In this document: positions 8,754-17,258 of the stretch, piece by piece
Layout: every line of letters starts with the position of its first letter
Numbering within the stretch: the stretch's first letter is position 1
NCBI GenBank assembly: GCA_026989275.1
Contig: JALSJQ010000013.1
Location: forward strand, 28,413-92,412
DNA length: 64,000 bases
Origin: Albidovulum sp.
Lineage (GTDB): Bacteria; Pseudomonadota; Alphaproteobacteria; Rhodobacterales; Rhodobacteraceae
Direction of reading: 5' to 3'
Translations under genes and position numbers: made by a program
The notes under the pieces: model-generated
Database searches by the model: none
Told to the model about the DNA's origin: nothing
The model's input: the letters and a program-made list of their open reading frames with translations, nothing else

Positions 8754-9779
8754 ATGCCGTTCAGAATCGCCATTCTCGGAGCTTCGGGATATACGGGGGC
8801 CGAGCTCGTGCGGCTGGTTCATGGCCATCCCGAACTCGAGATCGTCGCGCTCTCGGCCGACCGCAAGGCCGGTATGGCGATGGGCGAGGTCTTCCCCCAT
8901 CTCGCCCCGTTCGACCTGCCGCCGCTGCGTCGGATCGAGGAGATCGACTTCGCCGCGCTCGATCTCGTCTTCGCCGCGCTGCCCCATGGCGTCACCCAGA
9001 AGCTCGTTCGCGCGCTGCCCGACGGGCTGAAGGTGGTCGATCTCTCGGCCGATTTCCGGCTTGCCGACCCCGCGGCCTACGAAAAATGGTATGGTCGGTC
9101 CCATGCCGCGACCGATCTGCAGCCCGAAGCCGCCTTCGGCATCCCCGAGCTGCATCGCGAGAGGATCGCCGGTGCCCGTCTCACCGCCAATGCCGGCTGT
9201 TACGTCACCTGTTCGCTCCTGCCCCTGGTGCCGCTCGTGGCTGAGGGGGCGGTCGCCGGGGAAGACATCGTCATCGACGCCAAGTCGGGAGTTTCGGGGG
9301 CGGGGCGCAGCCTGCGGGAGAACCTGCTGTTCTGCGAGGTTGACGAGGGCCTCTCGGCCTACGGGCTCGGCGGTCACCGGCACATGGCCGAGATCGACCA
9401 GGAGCTGGCCCGGGCCGCGGGTCATCCGGTGATCGTCTCCTTCACCCCCCATCTCGTGCCGATGAGCCGGGGCATGATGGCGACGATCCACGCCAGGGGC
9501 GATGCGGCCGAGGTGCACCGGCTGCTGGCCGCGCATTATGCCGACGAACCCTTCGTCACCGTGCTGCCGCCCGGCCGGGCGCCGACGACGCGCCATGTCG
9601 TCGGCTCCAACCGCTGCGTCATCGGCGTCGTCGCCGACCGCGTGCCCGGACGGGTCATCATCGTGTCGGTGATTGACAATCTCGTGAAGGGGGCTTCCGG
9701 CCAGGCGGTGCAGAATGCCAATGTCATGCTCGGGCTCGACGAACGCGCCGGGCTCGACCTCGTGCCGCTCTTCCCCTGA
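8754..9779 (+). CDS. argC: N-acetyl-gamma-glutamyl-phosphate reductase
   Basis: The 341-residue NADPH-dependent enzyme converts N-acetylglutamyl-5-phosphate to the semialdehyde, the third step of arginine synthesis. The dinucleotide motif GASGYTGAELVR (residues 9-20) opens the chain. The catalytic cysteine is Cys149 in NAGCYVT, and GLGGHRHMAEI carries the active-site His. It is the long (about 340 aa) type. GGGAGAAG precedes the ATG at 8754. No other arg genes are adjacent. Confidence 0.97.
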   Translation: MPFRIAILGASGYTGAELVRLVHGHPELEIVALSADRKAGMAMGEVFPHLAPFDLPPLRRIEEIDFAALDLVFAALPHGVTQKLVRALPDGLKVVDLSADFRLADPAAYEKWYGRSHAATDLQPEAAFGIPELHRERIAGARLTANAGCYVTCSLLPLVPLVAEGAVAGEDIVIDAKSGVSGAGRSLRENLLFCEVDEGLSAYGLGGHRHMAEIDQELARAAGHPVIVSFTPHLVPMSRGMMATIHARGDAAEVHRLLAAHYADEPFVTVLPPGRAPTTRHVVGSNRCVIGVVADRVPGRVIIVSVIDNLVKGASGQAVQNANVMLGLDERAGLDLVPLFP

Positions 9780-9938
9780 CGAAAGTCGAAGGTCCCCGGT
9801 GCCGCCGGAACGGGAGCAGGAACGGGGCATCGGGAGCGGCGGCATCGGAGGGTGACCATCGGTCCTCTTGTCGTCGGGCCCCGAAAGCGCCATTTCGGAC
9901 GCACAGGCGTCCACCCGACCCATCCCGAGGAGAAAGAC

Positions 9939-10382
9939 ATGGCCGGACTGAAGAAGAAGCGCCGCATCCAGCTGATCGTTGCCGCATTCGTCCTTCTGGC
10001 CGGTGCGACCGGGCTCATCGCCTACGCCATGCGCGACGGCATCAACTTCTTCCGCACCCCGTCCGAAGTGGCCGCCACCCCGCCGGCCCCGAACGAGACC
10101 TTCCGCATCGGCGGGCTGGTCGAGGAAGGCTCGCTCAGGCGCGGCGAAGGCAGGACCATCACCTTCCGCGTGACCGATGGCGGCGCCTCGATCCCGGTCC
10201 GCTATACCGGTGTCCTGCCCGATCTCTTCGGCGAAGGGCAGGGGGTGGTGGCCACCGGCCGCCTCGAGAACGGCACCTTCATCGCTCGCGAAATTCTCGC
10301 CAAGCATGACGAGAACTACATGCCGAAAGAGGTTATCGACGCGCTGAAGAAGCAGGGTATCTACAAGAAACCCACCTCGTGA
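9939..10382 (+). CDS. ccmE: Cytochrome c maturation haem chaperone CcmE
   Basis: This 147-residue periplasmic haem chaperone is anchored by one N-terminal helix (residues 10-30, after a KKKRR cytoplasmic flag). The covalent haem-binding histidine is His123 in AKHDENYMP, with Tyr127 as haem ligand, and the OB-fold core FRIGGLVEEGSLRRGEG is intact. The start at 9939 is chosen for GAGGAG upstream. No ccmA-D, ccmF, ccmG or ccmH is adjacent; the 684 bp downstream contain no gene, so the rest of system I must be elsewhere. Confidence 0.95.
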   Translation: MAGLKKKRRIQLIVAAFVLLAGATGLIAYAMRDGINFFRTPSEVAATPPAPNETFRIGGLVEEGSLRRGEGRTITFRVTDGGASIPVRYTGVLPDLFGEGQGVVATGRLENGTFIAREILAKHDENYMPKEVIDALKKQGIYKKPTS

Positions 10383-11066
10383 CGGCAGGAACGGGGGCGC
10401 GGCTTTCGAGGGGCGGAGCGCGGCCTGCCGCCCACATGACATCGAACGGCCGGGAGGGCCGCGGCGCGGTGCCACTCCCCTTTCCGTGCAGCGGCAAGCA
10501 CGCGATGCGCATGTGACGCTCCCGCGACGATCAATCGTGACCGCACGGGGCCCTCGGAGGGGGTGCTCCCTTGGGGCCATGACCTTCTGGACGGAAATCT
10601 TGCTGGAGATTGCTGCTGCCTCCTGCCGGGCCAACCGTGGATGACCGGGAATGGACCGACAGAAGGATACAGGGTCCGGGTTCTTCCCGGAGCAGCTGAC
10701 AGAACATGGTGCGGAAGACATGGCGAATATCTTCGCGCCGGCCTCACCTGTCGGCGTTGCGGGATTTCGCGCCCAAGTGGTGACGGAGATATCTTGCCCG
10801 GGAGATCGAAGGCTTCACGACCGTTCTCCGGCGCGCCAGGTCGGCCCGACGAAAAGAAGATCGTCGCTCCCCCGCGCCGGCAGCGCAAGCTCGGGATGAG
10901 GTCTTGTGCCGCCATGGCCGGGGAACAGGCTCGAGCGGCGCAGACTGCCGTCATCCGAAGAATCCGGAAAATGGCGGTGCGGCACCGTCTTCTGTGGGGG
11001 AGCGTGGGTAAGGAGTGCCGCCTTGTCGGATGAGGGATTGATAGCGCCGATTCGATCGGAAAGCCA
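10383..11066. other. 684-bp gene-free stretch, ccmE to tRNA-Thr
   Basis: Short reading frames exist on both strands but none has a convincing ribosome-binding site, family motif or codon bias. The best is an 82-codon frame at 10651-10899 beginning MDRQKDTGSGFFPEQ. Base composition is somewhat less G+C-rich in the middle than in the flanking genes. It lies immediately 3' of a tRNA gene, a place where mobile elements integrate, but I see no integrase remnant and no direct repeat of the tRNA end. Confidence 0.5.
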
Positions 11067-11142
11067 TGGTGCCCCCAGAGAGACTCGAACTCCCGACCCT
11101 CTGATTACAAATCAGATGCTCTACCAGCTGAGCTATGGGGGC
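11067..11142 (-). tRNA. tRNA-Thr (anticodon UGU)
   Basis: This is a full 76-nt cloverleaf on the minus strand with encoded CCA. The acceptor stem is GCCCCCA/TGGGGGC, the D arm is GCTC..GAGC, the anticodon stem TCTGA/TCAGA encloses loop TTTGTAA (anticodon TGT), and the T loop is GTTCGAGTC. It reads ACA (and by wobble ACG) threonine codons. It stands alone, downstream of the FbpB-type permease gene on the same strand. Confidence 0.97.
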
Positions 11143-11282
11143 CCGGGGGTGATTTAGGACATGGGGGCAGCTCTGGCAAGCATTGCGCATCGGGCGCAGC
11201 GGGTTGGCGGTCTTTGACCCGGCCGGGCCGGCCTGCCGCGGGTGCCGGCGGATATCGGCCGGGGGGCGCGGCCTGCCGGCGG

Positions 11283-12959
11283 TCATGCGCCGTGGCGCAG
11301 CCGGCCCGTGCGGATGATCATGAAGACCGAGGCAAGGCCGACGAGGATCATCAGCAGCGCCGCCGGGGAGGCGTCCTCGAGATTTTCCAGCGATGCCTCC
11401 TCGTAGACATGGGTGGCAAGGGTGTTGAAATCGAAGGGGCGCAGGATCAGCGTTGCCGGCAGTTCCTTCACCCCGTCAACGAAGACGAGGAGAAGCGCCG
11501 TCGCGATCGAGCTCCTCATCAGCGGCAGATGGACCCGGAGCAGCGTGCCGCGGGCCGTTTCGCCCAGCGACCGGGCCGCCATCGGCAGGCTCGGCGGCAG
11601 GCGCGAGAAGGCGCTGTCCACCGCGCCGAGGGCGAGGGCGAAGAAGCGGACCATGTAGGCCAGGACGATGCCGAAGGCGGTGCCGGTGAGGATCAGCCCC
11701 ATGTTCCGGCCGGTGAGCCGCTCGACGAGATCGGCCAGGGCGTTGTCGAAGGCGGCAAGCGGAATCAGGATGCCGATGCCGAGCACCGCCCCCGGGGCGG
11801 CATAGCCGATGGTGGTCACGGGCAGGAGCAGTCGCGGCAGGCGGGAGCGGGCGAGCCGGGCGCCGTAGACGAGCACGATCGCGGCGGCGAGGGTCACGAG
11901 TGCGGCGCTGCCGGCCACCGCCACGGTATTGCCCGTGGCGGCAAGGAGCGCCGGGTCGGTCCAGACGCCGAGCCGGTCGAAGGCGTGGGAGAGGATGACG
12001 CCCCCGGGCAGGAGAAAGCCGAAGGCGAAAGGGATCGTGCAGCCGGTCAGGGCCAGCCAGCCGCGCCAGCCGGCCAGCGGGGTGCGGATGATCGGGCGGG
12101 GCTGGCGGGCGCCCCGGTAGAAGCGCAGCCGCCGGCGCGAGATCTTCTCGAGGAGGACCAGCAGGAGGATGAGCGTCAGCATGCTGACCGCGATCTGCGC
12201 CGCTCCGGCGACGTTGCCGGCCTCCATCCAAGTCGTGAAGATGCCGGTGGTGAGGGTCTGCACGGCGAAATAGTCCACCGTGCCGAAATCGTTGACCGTC
12301 TCCATCATCACGATGGCGACCCCGGCCGCGAGCGCCGGGCGCGAGAGCGGCAGCCCGACGCGGAGGAACCGCCCCCAGGGGCCGGCACCCAGAGCCCTTG
12401 CCACCTCGTAGACACCCGCCGACTGCTCCATCAGCGCCGCCCGCACGAGGAGATAGACATAGGGGGAAAGCGCTGCCGTCAGCACGATGACGGCGGCGCC
12501 GAGCGAGCGGATCTCGGGGAACCAGTAATCGGCCGCGTTGCGCCAGCCGAAGAGCTCGCGCAGCCCCGTCTGCACCGGGCCGGCATATTCGAGGAAATCG
12601 ACCAGCGCGTAGGCGCCGATATAGGCCGGGATCGCCAGCGGCAGGAGAAGCGCCCATTCGAAGAACCGCCGGGCGGGAAAGTCGTGCATCACGACGAGCC
12701 AGGCCGCGCCGGTGCCGATCGCGGCCGAGAGGAGGCCGACGCCTCCCATCAGCAGGAAGGTATTGCGCAGATAGCGCGGCAGGGTGGTCGCGACGAGGTG
12801 TTTCCAGACATCGGCCGCATCCGCCCCGGGCGCGAAGGCGATCCACAGGACGGACAGGATCGGCAGCAGCACGAGCGCCGCGATCGCGAGGGCGGCAACG
12901 GCCCAGGGGTCGGGGCGGGGCAGGGGCGGGGCGGAGCGAAGGGAGCGGTCGGTGTCCAT
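11283..12959 (-). CDS. Fe(3+) ABC transporter permease, FbpB/SfuB type
   Basis: The 558-residue protein is a tandem fusion of two binding-protein-dependent permease halves with about 12 membrane helices. The EAA-type loops are EVARALGAGPWGRFLRVGLPLS in the first half and MAARSLGETARGTLLRVHLPLM in the second. DYFAVQTLTTGIFTTW is characteristic of ferric-iron permeases. It would move Fe(3+) delivered by a periplasmic binding protein across the inner membrane. No binding-protein or ATPase gene is adjacent, so it relies on partners elsewhere. No clear ribosome-binding site precedes the ATG at 12959. Confidence 0.9.
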   Translation of the reverse strand: MDTDRSLRSAPPLPRPDPWAVAALAIAALVLLPILSVLWIAFAPGADAADVWKHLVATTLPRYLRNTFLLMGGVGLLSAAIGTGAAWLVVMHDFPARRFFEWALLLPLAIPAYIGAYALVDFLEYAGPVQTGLRELFGWRNAADYWFPEIRSLGAAVIVLTAALSPYVYLLVRAALMEQSAGVYEVARALGAGPWGRFLRVGLPLSRPALAAGVAIVMMETVNDFGTVDYFAVQTLTTGIFTTWMEAGNVAGAAQIAVSMLTLILLLVLLEKISRRRLRFYRGARQPRPIIRTPLAGWRGWLALTGCTIPFAFGFLLPGGVILSHAFDRLGVWTDPALLAATGNTVAVAGSAALVTLAAAIVLVYGARLARSRLPRLLLPVTTIGYAAPGAVLGIGILIPLAAFDNALADLVERLTGRNMGLILTGTAFGIVLAYMVRFFALALGAVDSAFSRLPPSLPMAARSLGETARGTLLRVHLPLMRSSIATALLLVFVDGVKELPATLILRPFDFNTLATHVYEEASLENLEDASPAALLMILVGLASVFMIIRTGRLRHGA

Positions 12960-13101
12960 GGGGCCAGCGCTAGAGGAAAGAGGTTTTCCTGTCCAGACGC
13001 GCTTGATAAGGAGGGGTGGGGGCGTGGCGTGGTGAGGCGGGCATGCTGCTGCGCCCGGAGGAGCGCATTTCCTTCACCACGGCATCATCGGGCGAGGCAG
13101 A

Positions 13102-13977
13102 ATGGACGTCGTCTTCCACCTGGGTGCACATGCGACCGACGAGGGCCGGCTCATCCGCGCCCTTCTGGACAATCGGGCGATTCTCGAGGCCGAGGGGGTG
13201 GCGGTGCCGCGGCCGCGCCATGCGCGGCCGGTGCTGCGCGAAGCGGCCCGGGCGGTTCGGGAAGCGGGGCCGAGCGCCGCGCTCGAACAGGCTCTCGTCG
13301 ACGAGCTCACCACGCTCGACGATCCGGTGCGGATCATCCTCGACAACGCGAATTTCCTCGGCGACGTGAACAACGCCATCGGCCCCGACCGCTTCTACCC
13401 GCTGGCGGCACGCCGGGCGGACACGCTGGCATCGCTCTTTCCTTCGCACCGGATCGAGTTCGCCATCGGCATCCGCAACCCGGCAACCTTCATTCCGGCG
13501 ATCTTCCGCGCCGCCGAGCTTGGCGAGTTCAGCCATTTCATCCGCGGCATCCAGCTCGATGCGCTGCGCTGGTCGGAGCTTCTCGAACGGCTCCTCGACA
13601 CCGTGCCCGATGCGGTGGTGCGGGTCTGGGCCAACGAGGACACGCCCTATCTGTGGTCCGAGATCGTGCGGGCGCTGGCAGGGGTCGGCCCCGATATCGC
13701 GCTCGAGGGGCTCGACGACTTCATCGCCACCCTCCTGACCGAGGAGGGTTTCCGCCGCCTGCAATCCTATCTCGATAGCCATCCGCCACTCAACGAGAAC
13801 CAGCGCCGACGCATCGTCGCCGCCTTTCTCGAGCGTTTCCCCCGTGAAGAGGCGGTGATGGAGGACATCGAACTGCCGGGGTGGAACGAGGCGCTGGTCG
13901 AGGAGCTGACGGCGCTTTACGAGGAAGACCTCTACACCATCGCGCGAATGGACGAGGTGCTGTTTCACATCCCGTGA
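13102..13977 (+). CDS. Conserved Rhodobacterales-type protein of unknown function
   Basis: The 291-residue soluble protein starts FHLGAHATDEGRLIRALLDN and contains ILDNANFLGDVNNAIG, FAIGIRNPATFIPAIF and VWANEDTPYLWSEIVRAL. I know this pattern from single-copy proteins annotated as hypothetical or sulfotransferase-like in Rhodobacterales. A canonical PAPS loop is not evident (HLGAHATDEG stands where GTxKTGTT would be), so enzymatic activity is uncertain. GAGG precedes the ATG. It is divergent from the iron permease gene across 142 bp. Confidence 0.8.
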   Translation: MDVVFHLGAHATDEGRLIRALLDNRAILEAEGVAVPRPRHARPVLREAARAVREAGPSAALEQALVDELTTLDDPVRIILDNANFLGDVNNAIGPDRFYPLAARRADTLASLFPSHRIEFAIGIRNPATFIPAIFRAAELGEFSHFIRGIQLDALRWSELLERLLDTVPDAVVRVWANEDTPYLWSEIVRALAGVGPDIALEGLDDFIATLLTEEGFRRLQSYLDSHPPLNENQRRRIVAAFLERFPREEAVMEDIELPGWNEALVEELTALYEEDLYTIARMDEVLFHIP

Positions 13978-14075
13978 GAACCGGCCCGCCCCGCCCGTTC
14001 GGGCCGCGGGAAAAGCCGGACGGCCGGAAAGGAGAAGGGGCAAGACGGGGCCGGCGCTCGCGCAGCTTCGGGGCG

Positions 14076-14319
14076 GGAGCGGCTGCCCGCGGTAGTTGCG
14101 CCTGCATGGTCCGCTCCGTTGCCCTTGCCCTCGGTGCGGTGGACAGCGCCTTCCCGCGCCTGTCGCCGTCTCCCCGCCGCGCCCGCTTCTCGCTGCATCG
14201 AGGTATCAGGATATCGTCGGCAGGAGCGCTTCCTACGACGGCTCCGTCGGGGCGCCCCCCTTGGGAGGTATCGCGAGTCGTCCGCACCTGCCGAAGCGAC
14301 TGGAGCGGCTGCCCGCGGT
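14076..14319. repeat. Pair of 18-bp direct repeats flanking a gene relic
   Basis: GGAGCGGCTGCCCGCGGT occurs at 14076-14093 and again at 14302-14319, with weaker similarity continuing for about five bases (AGTTG / GGCTG). The copies bracket the permease relic, so recombination between them, or insertion generating them, is possible. Their nature is unknown. Confidence 0.5.
14105..14168 (+). pseudogene. 64-nt relic of an FbpB-type permease gene
   Basis: Aligned by eye, these bases match the iron permease gene at 11592-11655 (opposite strand) at 57 of 64 positions. Translated in the permease frame they read MVRSVALALGAVDSAF against MVRFFALALGAVDSAF. Similarity stops abruptly at both ends. The differences are mostly transitions, five or so at third positions, which suggests that a paralogous gene diverged under selection before it was lost. 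No more of that gene is visible. Confidence 0.6.
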
Positions 14320-14366
14320 GGCTGCTTTCTCACCGTCCTCCCCGGTTCGTGTTCTTCGGTGGGGGT

Positions 14367-15689
14367 TCAGCCTTCCTGGTCCGCCTTCAGGCTGACGAGC
14401 GCGTGGCGCTTCTTGCCGGCCGAGATCCTGACGGGTTCGGCCAGATCGGCCGCCGTCACCATCCGCCCTGGATCGGTGACCGTCTCGCCCGCCATCCGCG
14501 CGGCGCCGGCGGCGATCAGCCGCTTGGCCTCCTTGCCCGAGGGCACGATGCCCGAACGCACGAAGAGCTGCACGACCGAGATCCCGGCGCCGATCTCCTC
14601 GCGCGAGAGGGTGAGCGTCGGCAGGGCGTCGCCGACGCCGCCCTCGGCGAAGACCTTGCGTGCCGTGGCTTCGGCCTCGCGGGCGGCTGCCTCGCCATGG
14701 GCCAGCTTCGTGACCTCGTTGGCAAGCACGATCTTCGCCTCGTTGATCGCCGCCCCCTCGAGCCGGCCGAGCCGCTCGCATTCCTCGACGGGCAGTTCGG
14801 TGTAGAGCTTGAGGAAGCGCTCGACATCGGCATCGGCGGTATTGCGCCAGAACTGCCAGAACTCCCAGGGGCTGACGAGCTCGGGGTCGAGCCACACCGC
14901 CCCGGCCGCGGTCTTGCCCATCTTCCTGCCGTCGGCGGTGGTCAGGAGCGGCGATGTCAGACCGAAGAGCTCCACACCCTCGACGCGGCGGGCCAGCTCG
15001 ATGCCGTTGACGATGTTGCCCCACTGGTCCGAGCCGCCCATCTGGAGCCGGCAGCCGTGGCGGCGCCAGAGCTCGAGAAAGTCGTAGGCCTGGAGGATCA
15101 TGTAGTTGAATTCGAGAAAGGAGAGCGACTGTTCGCGCTCGAGCCGGCTCTTCACGCTCTCGAAGGACAGCATGCGGTTGACCGAGAAATGCCGTCCGAT
15201 CTCGCGCAGGAATTGCAGATAGTTGAGATCGTCGAGCCACTCGGCGTTGTTGACCATGAGCGCGCCGGTCGGCCCGTCGCCGAAGTCGAGATAGCGTCCG
15301 AAGATCTTGCGGATGCCGGCGATGTTGGCGGCGATCTCCTCCTCGGAAAGCAGCGGGCGCTCCTCGGCCCGGAAGGACGGATCGCCCACCTTGGTGGTGC
15401 CGCCGCCCATCAGGACGATCGGCCTGTGGCCGGTCTTCTGCAGCCAGCGCAGCATCATGATCTGGATCAGCGAGCCGACATGGAGCGAGCGGGCGGTGGC
15501 ATCGAAGCCGATATAGCCGGGCACGGGCCCCGCCCGCAGGGCCTCGTCGAGCCCTTGCGGGTCGGTCATGGCGGCGATGAAACCGCGCTTCCGCATCACC
15601 TCGAGAAATTCCGAGCGGGGCGTGAAATCGCCTGTGCCGTTCTTCGGGGAGGGGATCGTGGCGGGGGCTGCTGCCGTTTCGGCGCTCAT
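14367..15689 (-). CDS. tyrS: Tyrosyl-tRNA synthetase
   Basis: The 440-residue class I synthetase charges tRNA-Tyr. The HIGH-type signature is SLHVGSL in the segment [17 protein letters not shown], and the second signature is GRKMGKT. The tyrosine pocket is seen in [13 protein letters not shown] and [14 protein letters not shown]. The C-terminal S4-like domain (residues 375-440) is present. GAGGACAGG precedes the ATG. A 25-residue Ala/Pro-rich N-terminus precedes the conserved part. It is divergent from anmK. Confidence 0.97.
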   Translation of the reverse strand: MSAETAAAPATIPSPKNGTGDFTPRSEFLEVMRKRGFIAAMTDPQGLDEALRAGPVPGYIGFDATARSLHVGSLIQIMMLRWLQKTGHRPIVLMGGGTTKVGDPSFRAEERPLLSEEEIAANIAGIRKIFGRYLDFGDGPTGALMVNNAEWLDDLNYLQFLREIGRHFSVNRMLSFESVKSRLEREQSLSFLEFNYMILQAYDFLELWRRHGCRLQMGGSDQWGNIVNGIELARRVEGVELFGLTSPLLTTADGRKMGKTAAGAVWLDPELVSPWEFWQFWRNTADADVERFLKLYTELPVEECERLGRLEGAAINEAKIVLANEVTKLAHGEAAAREAEATARKVFAEGGVGDALPTLTLSREEIGAGISVVQLFVRSGIVPSGKEAKRLIAAGAARMAGETVTDPGRMVTAADLAEPVRISAGKKRHALVSLKADQEG

Positions 15690-15807
15690 CCTGTCCTCAT
15701 GGTGTTGTCCGCCCTGGCCCTTGCGGTGGCGTGCTTGTTGCGCGGGCCGCTATCTTCTAGCTTGGCATGCCGGGCAAGGGAAGGGCCGAGATGGGCGGGA
15801 GCGGCGC

Positions 15808-17025
15808 ATGAAGGGAAACGGAAAGGGCGGAAGGGAGATCGGCGGAGCGATGCGGGGCCGGCGGGGGAAGGGCGGTCCGTGGCGCATTCTCGGCACCATG
15901 TCCGGCACTTCGCTCGACGGGGTCGATGTGGCGCTGATCGAGAGCGACGGCGAACGGATCTTCCGCCTCGGCCCGGGCCGCGTTCGCCGCTACCCGCCGC
16001 GGATCCGGGCCCGGCTCCGGGCGGCGCTCGGGCTCTGGCCCGGCATCGCGCCGGCGCAGGAGCGGCTGATCGAACGGGCGGCCCGGACCGTCGAGCGCCA
16101 GCACGCCATCGCCATTCGCAACCATCCGGCCTTTCCCGACGATGTCGATTTCATCGCCTTTCACGGCCAGACCCTGGCCCATGAGCCGCGCGGCCGCGGC
16201 ACGCACCAGGCGGGGGATGGGGAGCGGCTCGCCGCCACGCTCGGCCGGCCGGTGGTGTGGGATTTCCGGTCGGCGGATGTCGCCCTCGGGGGGGAGGGGG
16301 CGCCGCTCGCGCCGGTCTTCCACCATGCTCTGGCGCGCCATCTGGGCTTCGAGGCGCCGGTGGCCTTCCTCAACATCGGCGGTGTCGCCAACATCACCCT
16401 TGCCGATCCGCGCCTCGTCGATCCGGCCGCGGAGGGAGCGCTTCTGGCCTTCGATACCGGCCCGGGCGGCGCCCTTCTCGACGATTTCGTCGCCCGCAAG
16501 GCGCCGCCCGGCGCACCCCGCCATGACAGGGACGGCTGCTTCTCGGCCGAAGGGCGGGTGGACGAGGCGGCCCTCCGCGCCTTCCTCGCTCACCCCTTCT
16601 TCCTGCGGATGCCGCCGAAATCGCTCGATCGCGACGCCTTTTCCGCCCTTGCCGCCGCGGTCGGGCGGATGCGGCTCGCCGACGGGGCGGCGACGCTGGT
16701 CGCAGCCAGCGCGGCGGCGGTGGGGGCGGCCTTCGAGCAGCTGCCGAAGCGCCCCGAGCGGCTGATCCTGTGCGGCGGCGGGCGGCTCAACCCGACGCTG
16801 CGGCGGGCGATCCGGGCGGCGGTGCCGGCGGGTGTCGCGGTGGTCACGGTCGATGAATTCGGCCTCGACGGCGACATGATCGAGGCCTGGGCCTTCGGGC
16901 ATCTCGCCGCGCGGGTCGTGCGGGGGCTGCCGACCAGCTTCCCCTCGACGACCGGCGTGCCCGCGGCCGTCGCGGGCGGCCGCATTTCCCGGCCCGGGGT
17001 CGCGGCGGCGGGCGATGCGGGGTGA
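15808..17025 (+). CDS. anmK: Anhydro-N-acetylmuramic acid kinase
   Basis: The 405-residue enzyme phosphorylates and hydrolyses 1,6-anhydroMurNAc to MurNAc-6-phosphate in peptidoglycan recycling. The AnmK hallmarks are GTMSGTSLDGVDVAL, DFIAFHGQTLAHEP, VVWDFRSADVALGGEGAPLAPVFH, FLNIGGVANIT, LAFDTGPGGALLDDF and the C-terminal ILCGGGRLNPTL. Start choice: ATG 15808 has GGGAG six bases upstream; ATG 15850 (14 residues later) is also possible. It is arranged head to head with tyrS, as in many proteobacteria. Confidence 0.95.
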   Translation: MKGNGKGGREIGGAMRGRRGKGGPWRILGTMSGTSLDGVDVALIESDGERIFRLGPGRVRRYPPRIRARLRAALGLWPGIAPAQERLIERAARTVERQHAIAIRNHPAFPDDVDFIAFHGQTLAHEPRGRGTHQAGDGERLAATLGRPVVWDFRSADVALGGEGAPLAPVFHHALARHLGFEAPVAFLNIGGVANITLADPRLVDPAAEGALLAFDTGPGGALLDDFVARKAPPGAPRHDRDGCFSAEGRVDEAALRAFLAHPFFLRMPPKSLDRDAFSALAAAVGRMRLADGAATLVAASAAAVGAAFEQLPKRPERLILCGGGRLNPTLRRAIRAAVPAGVAVVTVDEFGLDGDMIEAWAFGHLAARVVRGLPTSFPSTTGVPAAVAGGRISRPGVAAAGDAG

Positions 17026-17141
17026 CGCCTTCCGGGCGCCACGGCCGGCACGGGGGCGCAGGGGGCGGGGCGGCCTGACGGCAACGGACGGCTTTTCTCC
17101 TGTGCCCCTTCCATGTTTCTCCCTGCGTCTGAAACCGGGTC

Positions 17142-17209
17142 TTGACCGGGAGATAAAAAAATCTTGCGTCAGGGCCGATTCGTGGCATTCTTTGACCGGA
17201 AAATAAAAA
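17142..17209 (+). promoter_or_regulatory. Paired 18-bp direct repeats before preT (operator candidate)
   Basis: TTGACCGG-x-A-x-ATAAAAA occurs at 17142-17159 and 17192-17209 with 16 of 18 positions identical. The copies are in the same orientation and start exactly 50 bp apart, close to five helical turns. Both lie in the 233-bp spacer before preT, an A+T-rich island in a G+C-rich region. The layout fits two binding sites on one DNA face for a regulator of pyrimidine catabolism, with the promoter between or overlapping them. No regulator gene is nearby. Confidence 0.5.
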
Positions 17210-17258
17210 CGAATCGCTTCCTGCGATCCCGAACGCCGTCCAACAGGGAGGACGCAAG

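Larger units (their letters stand above)
13978..14366. other. 389-bp gene-free stretch with gene relic and repeats
   Basis: It contains no intact gene. A 64-nt relic of an FbpB-type permease gene lies at 14105-14168. Two identical 18-nt direct repeats (GGAGCGGCTGCCCGCGGT) lie at 14076-14093 and 14302-14319, flanking the relic. The remainder shows no recognisable signal; no T-tailed tyrS terminator was found. Confidence 0.6.

Noticed and set aside
8706..10721. 671-codon open frame antisense to argC and ccmE
   Set aside because: It mirrors the codon bias of argC and ccmE; no motif, no start signal. Typical antisense shadow in high-G+C DNA.
10361..11033. Open frames of 80-197 codons on both strands after ccmE
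   Set aside because: Low-complexity Arg/Pro/Ser products, poor codon bias, no start signals. Recorded as a gene-free stretch.
17184..17199. Possible sigma-54 promoter TGGCA...TTGA before preT
   Set aside because: The distance between the two elements is two bases short of the GG-N10-GC rule.
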